Source of the DNA: Pseudomonadota bacterium
GTDB lineage: Bacteria > Pseudomonadota > Gammaproteobacteria > Steroidobacterales > Woeseiaceae
Reading direction: 5' to 3'
NCBI GenBank assembly: GCA_022563505.1
Contig: JADFNG010000002.1
Location: 1 to 64,000, forward strand
Length of the DNA: 64,000 nucleotides
The notes under the pieces were generated by a model, which was not told the origin of the DNA, ran no database searches, and saw nothing but the letters and a program-made list of their open reading frames with translations. The position numbers and the translations under genes were made by a program. Within the stretch, counting starts at the first letter, position 1; each line of letters starts with the position of its first letter. Positions 48,999 to 58,430 of this stretch are shown here, in pieces.

Positions 48999-51193
48999 CG
49001 GCTGACCGCCACGAACGATCGACCCATGTCCGCGATCATCTTCGCAAAACCGCTGCGTATTTCTTCTTTACCGACAAACGCGGCTCGTTCCAGCACTTTG
49101 GACACACTGGGCGATGCTTCACCGCCGTGAATACGTTTAACCGGTTGATCCAGGTAGTCGAAAAACCGCCGTTGCAGCTCGTCGGTCACCATCGCGCCAT
49201 AGGATGTTGTCAGGGGACCCTGTTCAAGCATGACCACATTGTGCGTCTTACGGACACTGCTGCCGATGGTCTCCCAGTCCAGGCCCGCACGATCCAACGA
49301 CCGCAAATCAATAATTTCTGCATCGATACCCATTTCATTTGCAACCTCGATCGCTTTGGGCACCATCGCAAGATAGGTCAATACAGTGAATGCACCACCC
49401 CGGCGAACGACCTTGGCCTTGCCCAGCGGTATGTAGTAATCAAAATCGTCTTTGCTTCCCGGACCCATGGTTTGGTACAAGTCGACATGCTCGATCATCA
49501 TGACCGGGTCTTCGCACAGCAATGCACTGTTCATCAGCCCCACATAGTCGAACGGCGTTGATGCGGCCACAATGCGCCAACCAGGCCACATTGAAAACAT
49601 GCCGGCCGGATCCATCGAGTGCTGCGAGCCGTAGCCTGACCCAAGTGCAATCTTGGTGCGCAGGACGAGTGGGACATTGATATCACCGCCGAACATGTGG
49701 CGTGCCTTGGCAATTTGATTGAAGAGCTGATCGGCCGCTACCAGCGAAAAATCGGGATACATCAGCTCGACGACCGGCCGGTAATGGCCGTCCATCGCAA
49801 CGCCTCCGCAAAGCCCAACGAAGCCGTGTTCTGCAATTGGCGTTGGAATACAGCGATCGGGCCAGCGATCCGGAATGCCCTTGGTCGCCCCGTTTGTACC
49901 GCCGCGCAGTTTGTGAATATCTTCGCCCATCACGAAATAGCGTTCGTCTGTTTCCATGCGGCGCACCATGACGGAGGCGATGGAGTCGATTAACTTAACG
50001 TCTTCAATTTTGCCCGGGTAAGTCTCCTGCTCGACAAAATCTATGGCATTGAATTCTGCCAGCTCACCGCGCAACCCCTGATCCCGGAAACTGACATCCG
50101 GCCACAACGAACTGACGATGGCACGCTTGCCACCTGCCGTTTCAGTTAACTGCCGGGAGGCACCTTGTGCGGCCGTCTCTGCCCCTTCCCGGAGCAGGTC
50201 CAGTCCTTCCTCATCCAGCCAGCCGCGAGACATCATTTCCCGCTCCATTTGCTGCAATGGATCACGCTCCCTGGCCGCAGCCTCTTCCTGTTTGTTTCTG
50301 TAACCGAAGGCGCTACCCGGCAAGCCGCCGCCATGATGGTAGTAGCGGTACGTCTCAGCCTCCAGTACTGCCGGGCCCTTGCCGTTTCGGAGCAGCTTCA
50401 ACACCGCTTTGGTCGCGGCGCGGACGGACATCGCATTCATGCCATCCACACGAAAGGAGGGGATGCCAAATCCCGGTCCACGGGATGACATGCGGGTCTC
50501 CCTGGCCTCTTCGGCCAGCGTGGTCGAGACCGCGTATTGGTTGTTTTCAATGAAAAAACAAATTGGCAAGTTGTACAGCGCCGCCAGGTTCAGCGATTCG
50601 AGCACATTGCCGATGTGGCAGGCCCCGTCGCCAAAGAAGGTGAATACGACCTCGCCTTTATTTTGTCGTTGCTTTGACCAGGCGGCACCATTGGCCAGTG
50701 GCACGCCACCGCCCACAATCGCGTTGGTGCCTATGACGCCGGCATCGACCCAGCGCAAATGCATGGAACCACCACGACCCTTGCAAAACCCCGGGCTCAA
50801 ACCCAGGATTTCCGCCATCGTCCGATACAGCAGATCATTGACTGCAGCGGGTGCAGGTTCAATGCGAGGGTCATAGCCGTCGTCGTCAACGAAATTCAGG
50901 CTTTTGGAAAGAAACAGATGGTGGCCCCGATGGGGTCCGTTGATGGCATCGCCGGTACTGAGGAGCGACATCGCTGCAACCACGGCACCTTCCTGACCGA
51001 CACTGACATGCATTGGACCGTGCGCGAGACCTTCGCGGTCGAGCGTCAGAATTTCTTCTTCGAAAGCGCGAATCAGGTGCATGTGATTCAGCATTTTTAA
51101 TAGCGTTTTTGGTCCGGCCTCATCCCAATCGGACGGCGTCGCGGCTATTTCCAGCCACGGCGCATCAAACTCCAGGGTTCTGGTTTCAGACAT
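48995..51193 (-). CDS. Thiamine-dependent 2-oxoacid dehydrogenase E1, alpha-beta fusion
   Basis: 732 aa; alpha half GDGACHIGNVLESLNLAALYNLPICFFIENNQYAVST; beta half RYFVMGEDIHKLRGG...TPIAEHGFVGLCGGVAMDG. Confidence 0.92.
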   Translation of the reverse strand: MSETRTLEFDAPWLEIAATPSDWDEAGPKTLLKMLNHMHLIRAFEEEILTLDREGLAHGPMHVSVGQEGAVVAAMSLLSTGDAINGPHRGHHLFLSKSLNFVDDDGYDPRIEPAPAAVNDLLYRTMAEILGLSPGFCKGRGGSMHLRWVDAGVIGTNAIVGGGVPLANGAAWSKQRQNKGEVVFTFFGDGACHIGNVLESLNLAALYNLPICFFIENNQYAVSTTLAEEARETRMSSRGPGFGIPSFRVDGMNAMSVRAATKAVLKLLRNGKGPAVLEAETYRYYHHGGGLPGSAFGYRNKQEEAAARERDPLQQMEREMMSRGWLDEEGLDLLREGAETAAQGASRQLTETAGGKRAIVSSLWPDVSFRDQGLRGELAEFNAIDFVEQETYPGKIEDVKLIDSIASVMVRRMETDERYFVMGEDIHKLRGGTNGATKGIPDRWPDRCIPTPIAEHGFVGLCGGVAMDGHYRPVVELMYPDFSLVAADQLFNQIAKARHMFGGDINVPLVLRTKIALGSGYGSQHSMDPAGMFSMWPGWRIVAASTPFDYVGLMNSALLCEDPVMMIEHVDLYQTMGPGSKDDFDYYIPLGKAKVVRRGGAFTVLTYLAMVPKAIEVANEMGIDAEIIDLRSLDRAGLDWETIGSSVRKTHNVVMLEQGPLTTSYGAMVTDELQRRFFDYLDQPVKRIHGGEASPSVSKVLERAAFVGKEEIRSGFAKMIADMGRSFVAVSR

Positions 51194-51242
51194 CTAACTA
51201 TCCTGTATGTTTCGTTGGCCGACGCAGCGCTCTGGCGTGCTG

Positions 51243-52712
51243 CTACCAGTCAACGGCGATGTATCGTTTTTCCAGAAACTCATGCATGCCATCCTGGGAC
51301 CCTTCACGACCAAGGCCGCTTTGCTTCATTCCACCGAAAGGTGCCGCAGGATCCGATACGAAACCGCGGTTGATGCCGATAATGCCGGCATCTATTTGCT
51401 GTGCAACTGACAGCGCCCGACCAACATTGCCGCTGAAAACGTAGGCAGCCAAACCAAAAATAGTTTCATTTGCCCTTGTGATCACATCGCTCAAATCGTC
51501 AAACCGGATGATTGGCGCGACCGGGCCAAAGATCTCTGTTTGCAGAATTTCCGCTTGTGGATCTATATTCGTCACCACCGTTGGCTCGTAAAAGAAGCCG
51601 GGGCCCGGCGGACGTTTGCCGCCTGTCAGGACGTTTGCACCCCCTGCGACGGCCTCGTTGACGAGATGCTCAACCTTGTCGCGCGTACTCGCGTTGACCA
51701 GCGGGCCGACATCAACGCCTTCGTCCAGGCCTGGTCCGAGCTTGAGTTCCGCCATGGCTGCCGCAAACTTGTCGGCAAATTCATCGGCGATCGATGCATG
51801 CACGTAGAAACGATTTGCACCAATGCACGACTCACCGGCATTGCGCAATTTTGCAATCATCGCACCCGCGACAGCGTTGTCGATGTCTGCATCGTCGAGC
51901 ACGATGAATGGTGCATTGCCGCCCAGTTCCATCGAACAATTAACGATTCGTTCGCTTGCTTTAGCGAGCAGAACCCGTCCAACCTCGGTGGATCCCGTAA
52001 ACGACAGTTTGCCGACCCGGCCGTCACTTAAAATTCGATTCGCTATCTCAGCGGAGCGACTGGAGGGCAAAACGTTCACGACGCCGGCCGGCACACCTGC
52101 ATCCTGCAGCAATCCAGCGAGCGCCAGTGCGGTCAGCGGTGTCTCCGAGGCGGGCTTCAGTATCACGGTGCAACCCGCGGCTAACGCAGGGGCAATTTTT
52201 CGCGTGGCCATCGCTGCCGGAAAATTCCAGGGCGTGATCAGCAGCGATACGCCGACCGGGCTGTAATCGACCAGTATATTATTGGCGCCGGCGGGTGAGC
52301 GTCCGAATTGGCCCATCGTCCGCGGAGCCTCTTCCGCATACCAGCGGAAGAATTCTGCAGCATAGGCAACCTCGCCCAATCCTTCCGCGAATGTTTTTCC
52401 CTCTTCCCTGCAGATGATGGTGGCAAGGTCCTCTTTGCGTTCTGTCATTAACTCGAACGCTTTGCGCAATATCTCGGCGCGCGCGCGCGGCGCGGTCGCG
52501 GCCCATTCGGCTGCGGCATCAAATGCGGCATCCACCGCACGGGTCGCATCGTCCGCAGAACCGCTGGCTACGGTGGCGATAACCTGCTCTGTGGCAGGAT
52601 CAACAACCGAGATCTTTTTTCCATCCGCGGATGGAACCCACTGCCCACCGATATACAGGTTCGTTGGAATGGAATTGATGAGTTCGTCTGACATAGTTTT
52701 ATTTGCACACAA
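51243..52712 (-). CDS. NAD(P)-dependent aldehyde dehydrogenase (succinate-semialdehyde dehydrogenase-like)
   Basis: 489 aa; LSFTGSTEVGRVLL, MELGGNAPFIVLDDADID, NAGESCIGANRFYVH catalytic Cys. Confidence 0.93.
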   Translation of the reverse strand: MCANKTMSDELINSIPTNLYIGGQWVPSADGKKISVVDPATEQVIATVASGSADDATRAVDAAFDAAAEWAATAPRARAEILRKAFELMTERKEDLATIICREEGKTFAEGLGEVAYAAEFFRWYAEEAPRTMGQFGRSPAGANNILVDYSPVGVSLLITPWNFPAAMATRKIAPALAAGCTVILKPASETPLTALALAGLLQDAGVPAGVVNVLPSSRSAEIANRILSDGRVGKLSFTGSTEVGRVLLAKASERIVNCSMELGGNAPFIVLDDADIDNAVAGAMIAKLRNAGESCIGANRFYVHASIADEFADKFAAAMAELKLGPGLDEGVDVGPLVNASTRDKVEHLVNEAVAGGANVLTGGKRPPGPGFFYEPTVVTNIDPQAEILQTEIFGPVAPIIRFDDLSDVITRANETIFGLAAYVFSGNVGRALSVAQQIDAGIIGINRGFVSDPAAPFGGMKQSGLGREGSQDGMHEFLEKRYIAVDW

Positions 52713-52721
52713 AGGGTTGTT

Positions 52722-54026
52722 TCAGTACTGGTTGGCCACGAACAATTCCTGGGCCGGGAACAAGGTAATCACCTTGCAACCATCGTTTGTGACGATCACC
52801 TCTTCCTCTATCCTCGCTGCGCCATTGCCGTCTGCAGCCGGACAATAGGTTTCGAGCGCAAAAACCATGCCTTCCTGCAGTTCAAAGGGATTGTCGAAAG
52901 AAACCAGCCTGCTGATGATCGGGCGTTCGTGAAGTGCAAGGCCGAGGCCATGTCCGAACTGCAGCCCGAAGGCTTCCATTTCATTGGCAAAGCCGAATTC
53001 TTCTGCCTTTGGCCACAACGCCGCGATTTTGTCGGTCGTGAGTCCAGGACGGACCAGGGTGATCGCAGCATCCAGCCACTCCCGTGCCCGCTTGTAGGCA
53101 TCGACTTGTGCCGGTGTCGACAAGCCCACATTCAGGGTGCGGTAATAGCAGGTCCTGTAGCCCATGTAGGACTGGATAATATCGAAAAATGCCTGATCTC
53201 CCGGGCGGTACATGCGATCGGTGAAGTTGTGCGGATGCGGTGAACAGCGCTCACCGGACACTGCATTGATGGCCTCTACGTCATCAGATCCGTTGTCGTA
53301 GAGAAATTTGTTGGCCAGAGCGACCATCTCATTTTCCCGCATCCCGGGCTTTAATTTATCGGCGATTAGCTGGTACGCACCGTCGACAAGGGCCGCCGAC
53401 ATGTTCAGGAGAATGAGCTCATCCATGCTCTTGATTTGACGCGCGTCGAGAAACACTTGCTGTCCGTCGCGAATATCGAGTCCTTCTTGCTGCAGCGCGA
53501 ACATCATCGGCGGTTCAACGATGTCGACGCCAATCGGCATGTCTGCGACACCTTCGATCTTGAGAAGATCGTGAATTTCTTTCGCGGCGTTCTTGAAAAG
53601 ATCTGCTTCCACCGGCACCGAGCCACGCAAGCCGAGCATGCCCGCTTTACAATGATCGGGCTTCAGCCAGGGTGCATACAGGCGATGGTGGGCTGCGGCC
53701 GATCCAAAATCCCACAGATAGGGATTGGAATTGCCGGTAAAAAGCGCATAACGGCAAATCTTGTCGCGGCTCCATTCGCCAATGACGCTGCTGGTCAGGT
53801 AGCGAATATTATTGTTGTCGAAGCACAGCAAAGCGCCCAGATCCGAGTTCCGCAAAGCCTGCTCGGCACGAGCGATGCGGTACTTGTGCAACCGTTGAAA
53901 ATTTACACGCTCTTCGAAGTCGACGTGAGTGCGGCCCGGTGCAGCAATGGGCCGATCCCAGTTCCAATTCGGCTGGATATCTTCTGGACGGATGATATCC
54001 GGTTCCCTTGACTGAGTTTTTGACAT
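52722..54026 (-). CDS. M24 (creatinase/prolidase-fold) family protein with altered metal site
   Basis: 434 aa pita-bread fold motifs FFDIIQSYMGYRTCYYRTL, QFGHGLGLALHE, LETYCP, RIEEEVIVT; second canonical Asp replaced by Cys. Confidence 0.85.
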   Translation of the reverse strand: MSKTQSREPDIIRPEDIQPNWNWDRPIAAPGRTHVDFEERVNFQRLHKYRIARAEQALRNSDLGALLCFDNNNIRYLTSSVIGEWSRDKICRYALFTGNSNPYLWDFGSAAAHHRLYAPWLKPDHCKAGMLGLRGSVPVEADLFKNAAKEIHDLLKIEGVADMPIGVDIVEPPMMFALQQEGLDIRDGQQVFLDARQIKSMDELILLNMSAALVDGAYQLIADKLKPGMRENEMVALANKFLYDNGSDDVEAINAVSGERCSPHPHNFTDRMYRPGDQAFFDIIQSYMGYRTCYYRTLNVGLSTPAQVDAYKRAREWLDAAITLVRPGLTTDKIAALWPKAEEFGFANEMEAFGLQFGHGLGLALHERPIISRLVSFDNPFELQEGMVFALETYCPAADGNGAARIEEEVIVTNDGCKVITLFPAQELFVANQY

Positions 54027-54142
54027 GTTTCACCTGTTAATCTGCGCATCAGCATTGTTTTGGCCCGCCCGCGTCTGCGTGAACTTCGTGCTGATAAAAA
54101 CCGAACTCGGGGCGAACTGAAAGCGTCACCGAGCAGCGTTAT

Positions 54143-54156
54143 GCAAACGTGTGCAT
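54143..54156. promoter_or_regulatory. LacI-type operator TGCAAACGTGTGCA (site 8)
   Basis: 117 bp upstream of the M24 gene start (54026, minus); identical to site 9. Confidence 0.7.
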
Positions 54157-54244
54157 AAAATGGTAGACTATATCTCTGCCATAATCAAACCCGCCGACCT
54201 GGCCTGAAAACAGACCAGTGCCAACGCAGTGTCGAGATCAGGAA

Positions 54245-54496
54245 TTGCCGACTTACCTTTACGAAACCATCCCGGGCGACTCAGGCGGCGAGCCACGGCG
54301 CTTCGAAATAACGCAACGCATGAGTGACCGTCCTTTGACCGAGGACCCGGTGAGCGGCCAACCCGTACGCCAGATCATCACGGGCGGAATTGGCATCAAG
54401 TTGGGGTTTCTCAGGCGCAGCACCGTGGTCAACAAGAAGAGTCCCGCAGCTACCGCTTGTGGTTGCGCCACCGGCAGGCCGCATCGACATACCTGA
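54245..54496 (+). CDS. FmdB-family putative zinc ribbon protein (divergent)
   Basis: TTG start gives MPTYLYETIPGDSGGEPRRFEITQRMSDRPLTEDPVSGQPVRQIITGGIGI...ACGCATG, FmdB-like. Confidence 0.6.
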   Translation: MPTYLYETIPGDSGGEPRRFEITQRMSDRPLTEDPVSGQPVRQIITGGIGIKLGFLRRSTVVNKKSPAATACGCATGRPHRHT

Positions 54497-54526
54497 ACGG
54501 CGCTCATGCGGCGGAGAAACCCGCTG

Positions 54527-55066
54527 TCAGAAATATTCTCGCAGCCGTCCCTCAATCGTCGCAGCTCTTACACCGTAGCCGAACAGGTCCAGGAAGCGGC
54601 CCTGGCGATCCATCAGGAACAGGTACGAGCTGTGGTACACGCTGTCAGTTGCCTGCTCGACCCCGTAGGTCACATTGAACGATGCAGCGACGGCATCGAG
54701 TTGCTGCCGGGACCCGGTTAGCCCGACCATTGCCGGATGAAAGGCTGCGACGTAGCGCGCGAGTATTTCCGGTGTGTCATTATCGACATCCACGCTAATG
54801 AATATTGGCTGCACGTTCGCAGCAGCATCACCAAGATTCCGCAATACACGGGCAACCTCGAAAAGCGTCGTCGGGCATACGTCCGGACAGCGCGTGAAGC
54901 CGAAAAAGACCAGCCGCAGCTTGCCATCGTAACTGTGTTCAGTCACCACTTGACCCTGATGGTCAATCAATTCGAAGTTGCCTTTCACGACCTCTTCTGC
55001 ATAAGCCGTTGCGCTCGCAGCAAGGCAGAGCAAGGCAAGCCGGAAACCTGCCGCGAGGGTTGTCAT
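54527..55066 (-). CDS. SCO1/SenC family protein
   Basis: Signal peptide; FFGFTRCPDVCPTTLFEV copper-binding CxxxC; ISVDVDNDTPEILARYVAAFHPAMVGLTG. Confidence 0.93.
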   Translation of the reverse strand: MTTLAAGFRLALLCLAASATAYAEEVVKGNFELIDHQGQVVTEHSYDGKLRLVFFGFTRCPDVCPTTLFEVARVLRNLGDAAANVQPIFISVDVDNDTPEILARYVAAFHPAMVGLTGSRQQLDAVAASFNVTYGVEQATDSVYHSSYLFLMDRQGRFLDLFGYGVRAATIEGRLREYF

Positions 55067-55092
55067 GACTGAGTTATTTCGTTTGTACTGCA

Positions 55093-56214
55093 TCAGTGAC
55101 AAAAATTGTTTGAGATCGCAAGTGCAGCCGGCCCGATATCCAGCGGCAGGTTGAGTATCGACGACAACCTGATTCGATTGCGCATGTCGAAGAACTCCAC
55201 CGAGCCGTTCTCCGGTACCGGAATCGCCAGCGTTCGGGAGTCTGACGTCACAATGCCGTCCAGTGGCGCACCATTGAGTTCGTAGCGGGCCGTGACGCTG
55301 CCGTCATCGATATCGATGAATACAACATGCCCGGACTCGCTGACAGCGGCCGCTGTCGTATCCAGCCAGCCCGGGTTGATAAACAAGGGATGACTCACCG
55401 CAGGAACGGTATAAAGCGATGCTCCGGTTGCGGTCCAAATGGCGGTCAGACTACGGTCACCGTTATTCGGCACCAGCATGTAACGTCCGTCGGCGGTACC
55501 CCACGGCCGACCTGGCCTGCTGCCAACTTGGATTTTCAGCAACGGAGTAAACGTCTTCAAATCGATCATGTGCACGACATTGGCCGATGCTTCACTGACA
55601 AAGGCAACAGTGCCATCAATGCTGCGCGAGATTGCGGACAAGCCCGACCCGGGCCGGGTCAACTCGATGACCCTCCTTTCTGACCAGAGGTTTACCGAAT
55701 TGAACGTCCCTTTGCTGTCATCCACCCAGAACAAAGTGGCACCATCAGCACTGAATGTGAACCCCGAATCCGTGTGCACATCATCGACGGATAGCAGCAC
55801 GGCACGACGACGAATTGCATGCACCTCGAGCCGGTCTGCTACGTTGTCAAAAATGGCCACCGTTTCACCGACGGGGCTCATTGCAATGGTTGCAGGCGTC
55901 AAACTCAGCGGATAGTGAAACTGCTCCAACGCCGAAGTACTGAGGTCGATTAAGGTCATGCTCTTATCCGCCTCATGCCCAATGACCAGCGCTTTCAGTC
56001 GTGCGGACGCCGCCACGGATGAGGGCGCCCGCGTCAGCTCAATGGTATGGGCCAGAGATTTTTCCTGCAGATCGATGATGAATATCGATTTGCTGCTGGC
56101 GCTGGCAATGAAAGCATAACGCGCCCCGTCGTCAAACTGTGCGAACGCTGCTGGCACAATCAGGACAGCCAAAATCAGGCTGGCCATCAATTTGCTGATC
56201 GTTTTGGAAAACAC
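55093..56214 (-). CDS. Secreted YncE/YVTN-like beta-propeller protein
   Basis: Signal peptide; repeated IDLQEKSLAHTIELTRAPSSVAASA-type blades. Confidence 0.75.
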   Translation of the reverse strand: MFSKTISKLMASLILAVLIVPAAFAQFDDGARYAFIASASSKSIFIIDLQEKSLAHTIELTRAPSSVAASARLKALVIGHEADKSMTLIDLSTSALEQFHYPLSLTPATIAMSPVGETVAIFDNVADRLEVHAIRRRAVLLSVDDVHTDSGFTFSADGATLFWVDDSKGTFNSVNLWSERRVIELTRPGSGLSAISRSIDGTVAFVSEASANVVHMIDLKTFTPLLKIQVGSRPGRPWGTADGRYMLVPNNGDRSLTAIWTATGASLYTVPAVSHPLFINPGWLDTTAAAVSESGHVVFIDIDDGSVTARYELNGAPLDGIVTSDSRTLAIPVPENGSVEFFDMRNRIRLSSILNLPLDIGPAALAISNNFCH

Positions 56215-56218
56215 GGTA

Positions 56219-57646
56219 TTAGCTGTTCAGACCCAGCCATGGGTAGATCAGATCGCTTAGCGCATGAAAATTATCGGTGACCAGGACAACTCCGAATGCG
56301 ACGATGACCAGCATGCCGAAAAAACCGATGGTGGGCGCATACTGGTTAATCTTGGATAAAAGCGGCATCGTACGCGACAGGAAAAAAGCGGCGAGAAGAA
56401 ACGGAATGACAACGCCCATCGAAAAACCGAACATGACGGTGGCACCAACCAGTGCGCTGCCCAGGGAACCAACGTAGATCAACAAGGTTGCGATTATCGC
56501 GCCACCGAAGCAGGTAATGCACCCCAGTGAAAACCCGACCGCAATCAGCGCCGAGCCGAAGTACGATGCTTTTCCGCCGGACGAACTTTGCAGCATCTTC
56601 TCCGGAACCAGGCGGCAAACGAGCGGTGCCCTTGAGCGAATACCAATCCACAAGCCCATCAGGATCACGATTATTCCGGAGACAACACTCAGCGTCGGAC
56701 TCCAGACAGCAAAAAACATTTGCATCTGCTTGCCGGCGTGGCCGATTCCAGCACCGGTCAATGTGAACAATGCCGTTAAGCCTGCGACGAACGACAATGC
56801 GACCCTGAGAAGCTTGCGTTTGACCTCCTCCGGAACGGCGGCGGTATTGCTGCGCAATTGATCCGTGGAAAATCCCGTCAGCGTTACCACGAACACAACC
56901 AGCAGTTGCAACAAACACGGCGTCAGCACAAACGACAGCAGACCCGCCGACAGGCCGAGTACCATGATCGGTGTCCACGGGCTGGGATTCAGCAGCGACT
57001 CCGGATATTCCAGTGGCAGTTCCCAGTTCAGGACACGTGGCGCATTGTCCGGGTCCCATGTATTGAAGAGCTGCAGCTCGATGTTGGTCGCATTATCCGA
57101 CAGTAGCGGCTTGCCATCCTCGTCGTACGCTGGAAAGCGAAGCGTCACGACCCGATGGTGATAGACCTCCAGCGGTCCTTCCACATCGAAAGGTGCGTAC
57201 TCGCGACCGTCAATCGTCAGCACCGCCTCCGGCAACTGGCGTGGCAAATCTTCTATGTGAGTAGTCTCTGTAACCAGGAATACCAGGTACAAATCGGGCC
57301 GGTATTGGGTGACGGCCTGAGCACTGTCCGTTACGGAAAAATATGTCGGTGTGGCGTACAGCACATCGACTTGCGCCTCTCCCGAACCGAAGCTGGTCCG
57401 GTTCAGGAATTGGCCGATGCTGATTGCGTTGCGGAGCTTCTCCTGCTTGACGCTGCCACCGACATTCGAGATCAGATTTTGACCCTTGATGAAGTAAGGA
57501 AAAACCAGCCAGCTCGCGGCGATCGCCAACGTCAGCGTCACCAATAACACCGCAACGACCCCCTGGTGTCTGGACGACCAGGAACCGTGTTGCGGTGGCT
57601 TCACCAGCGGCAGTCCGTTATCGATTGATGTGGTTTCTGCGTTCAT
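56219..57646 (-). CDS. CcdA/DsbD-like cytochrome c biogenesis-type membrane protein with periplasmic beta domain
   Basis: Start reset to MNAETTSIDN; TM region with SFVLTPCLLQLLVVF and LGCITCFGGAIIATLLIYVG conserved Cys; no thioredoxin domain. Confidence 0.75.
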   Translation of the reverse strand: MNAETTSIDNGLPLVKPPQHGSWSSRHQGVVAVLLVTLTLAIAASWLVFPYFIKGQNLISNVGGSVKQEKLRNAISIGQFLNRTSFGSGEAQVDVLYATPTYFSVTDSAQAVTQYRPDLYLVFLVTETTHIEDLPRQLPEAVLTIDGREYAPFDVEGPLEVYHHRVVTLRFPAYDEDGKPLLSDNATNIELQLFNTWDPDNAPRVLNWELPLEYPESLLNPSPWTPIMVLGLSAGLLSFVLTPCLLQLLVVFVVTLTGFSTDQLRSNTAAVPEEVKRKLLRVALSFVAGLTALFTLTGAGIGHAGKQMQMFFAVWSPTLSVVSGIIVILMGLWIGIRSRAPLVCRLVPEKMLQSSSGGKASYFGSALIAVGFSLGCITCFGGAIIATLLIYVGSLGSALVGATVMFGFSMGVVIPFLLAAFFLSRTMPLLSKINQYAPTIGFFGMLVIVAFGVVLVTDNFHALSDLIYPWLGLNS

Positions 57647-57654
57647 TGCATACG

Positions 57655-58314
57655 TTACATCGCGCTGTCCGTAGTCGTGCCAACCGGCGCGACCTGGCGG
57701 AAGGGTGCAGCGCTCGCGGCAACTTTGATAACGAATAACTGGTCTTTGAGCTTGCAGTTGGTGCAATACACGGCGAACTCGCCTTCGGTTTCCGGCGCAC
57801 GCCACTCCAGACTGCCGCTGCTGCGGCCCGCTATGACCAGCTCCTCAATATTCATATTGTCACTCTTGAAGGTGTGCGGCTGAATACTTGCGTTCTTGAT
57901 GATCAGTTGCACGCCGGTGCCAGGCCGAATGCTGATTTCTTGCGGTAGAAATCGTCCACGCTTTGCCAGCGTCCGAACGGGCTGCAGGGTGCCGAGCTTG
58001 CCAACATAAGCAACCACGGCTTTAATTTCATCCTCCGTAATCACGCTCTTGATCACCACCATTTCGCCGGTTGCATCGATTGCCGCGCGAATCGCACCCT
58101 CACTGGCACCGCGGAGATACGGTCCCACACCGACATCGCCTTCGGCATACTCGCCGTGGCACGTCTTGCAACCAATGCCGGCGACCGTGTTGAATACTCG
58201 CTCACCCGCCGCAAGTTGACTATCATCGTTATCTTGCGCCAAAGCCGGCGACAAGAACCCTGCAATAATTAAGACCAGCAACACCGTTGGCGCTGCTGTT
58301 TCAACAACTTTCAT
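57655..58314 (-). CDS. Cytochrome c - cupredoxin-like fusion protein
   Basis: Signal peptide; GIGCKTCHGEYAEG heme motif; C-terminal cupredoxin-like PHTFKSDNMNIEELVIAGRSSGSLEWRAPETEGEFAVYCTNCKLKDQLFVIKV. Confidence 0.75.
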   Translation of the reverse strand: MKVVETAAPTVLLVLIIAGFLSPALAQDNDDSQLAAGERVFNTVAGIGCKTCHGEYAEGDVGVGPYLRGASEGAIRAAIDATGEMVVIKSVITEDEIKAVVAYVGKLGTLQPVRTLAKRGRFLPQEISIRPGTGVQLIIKNASIQPHTFKSDNMNIEELVIAGRSSGSLEWRAPETEGEFAVYCTNCKLKDQLFVIKVAASAAPFRQVAPVGTTTDSAM

Positions 58315-58368
58315 AAATTTTCCAGTGCCTTGTGTGTATTCAGCGCTCGCGGCACGTTGCCGACAGCC

Positions 58369-58430
58369 AGGGAACCGCTGATCTATTCATGAACTCGTAT
58401 CTTGGCTCCAGAATACATCAGAGGTTCCCT
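58369..58430. repeat. 62-bp MITE-like inverted-repeat element
   Basis: AGGGAACCGCTGATCTATTC (58369-58388) and reverse complement of GAATACATCAGAGGTTCCCT (58411-58430) match 18/20, 22-bp spacer; right arm shared with 29952-29977. Confidence 0.65.

Noticed and set aside
52484-52500. CG-alternating run (GGCGCGCGCGCGGCGCGG)
   Set aside because: Lies in the aldehyde dehydrogenase coding frame (Ala/Arg codons); consistent with local GC-rich coding rather than a regulatory element
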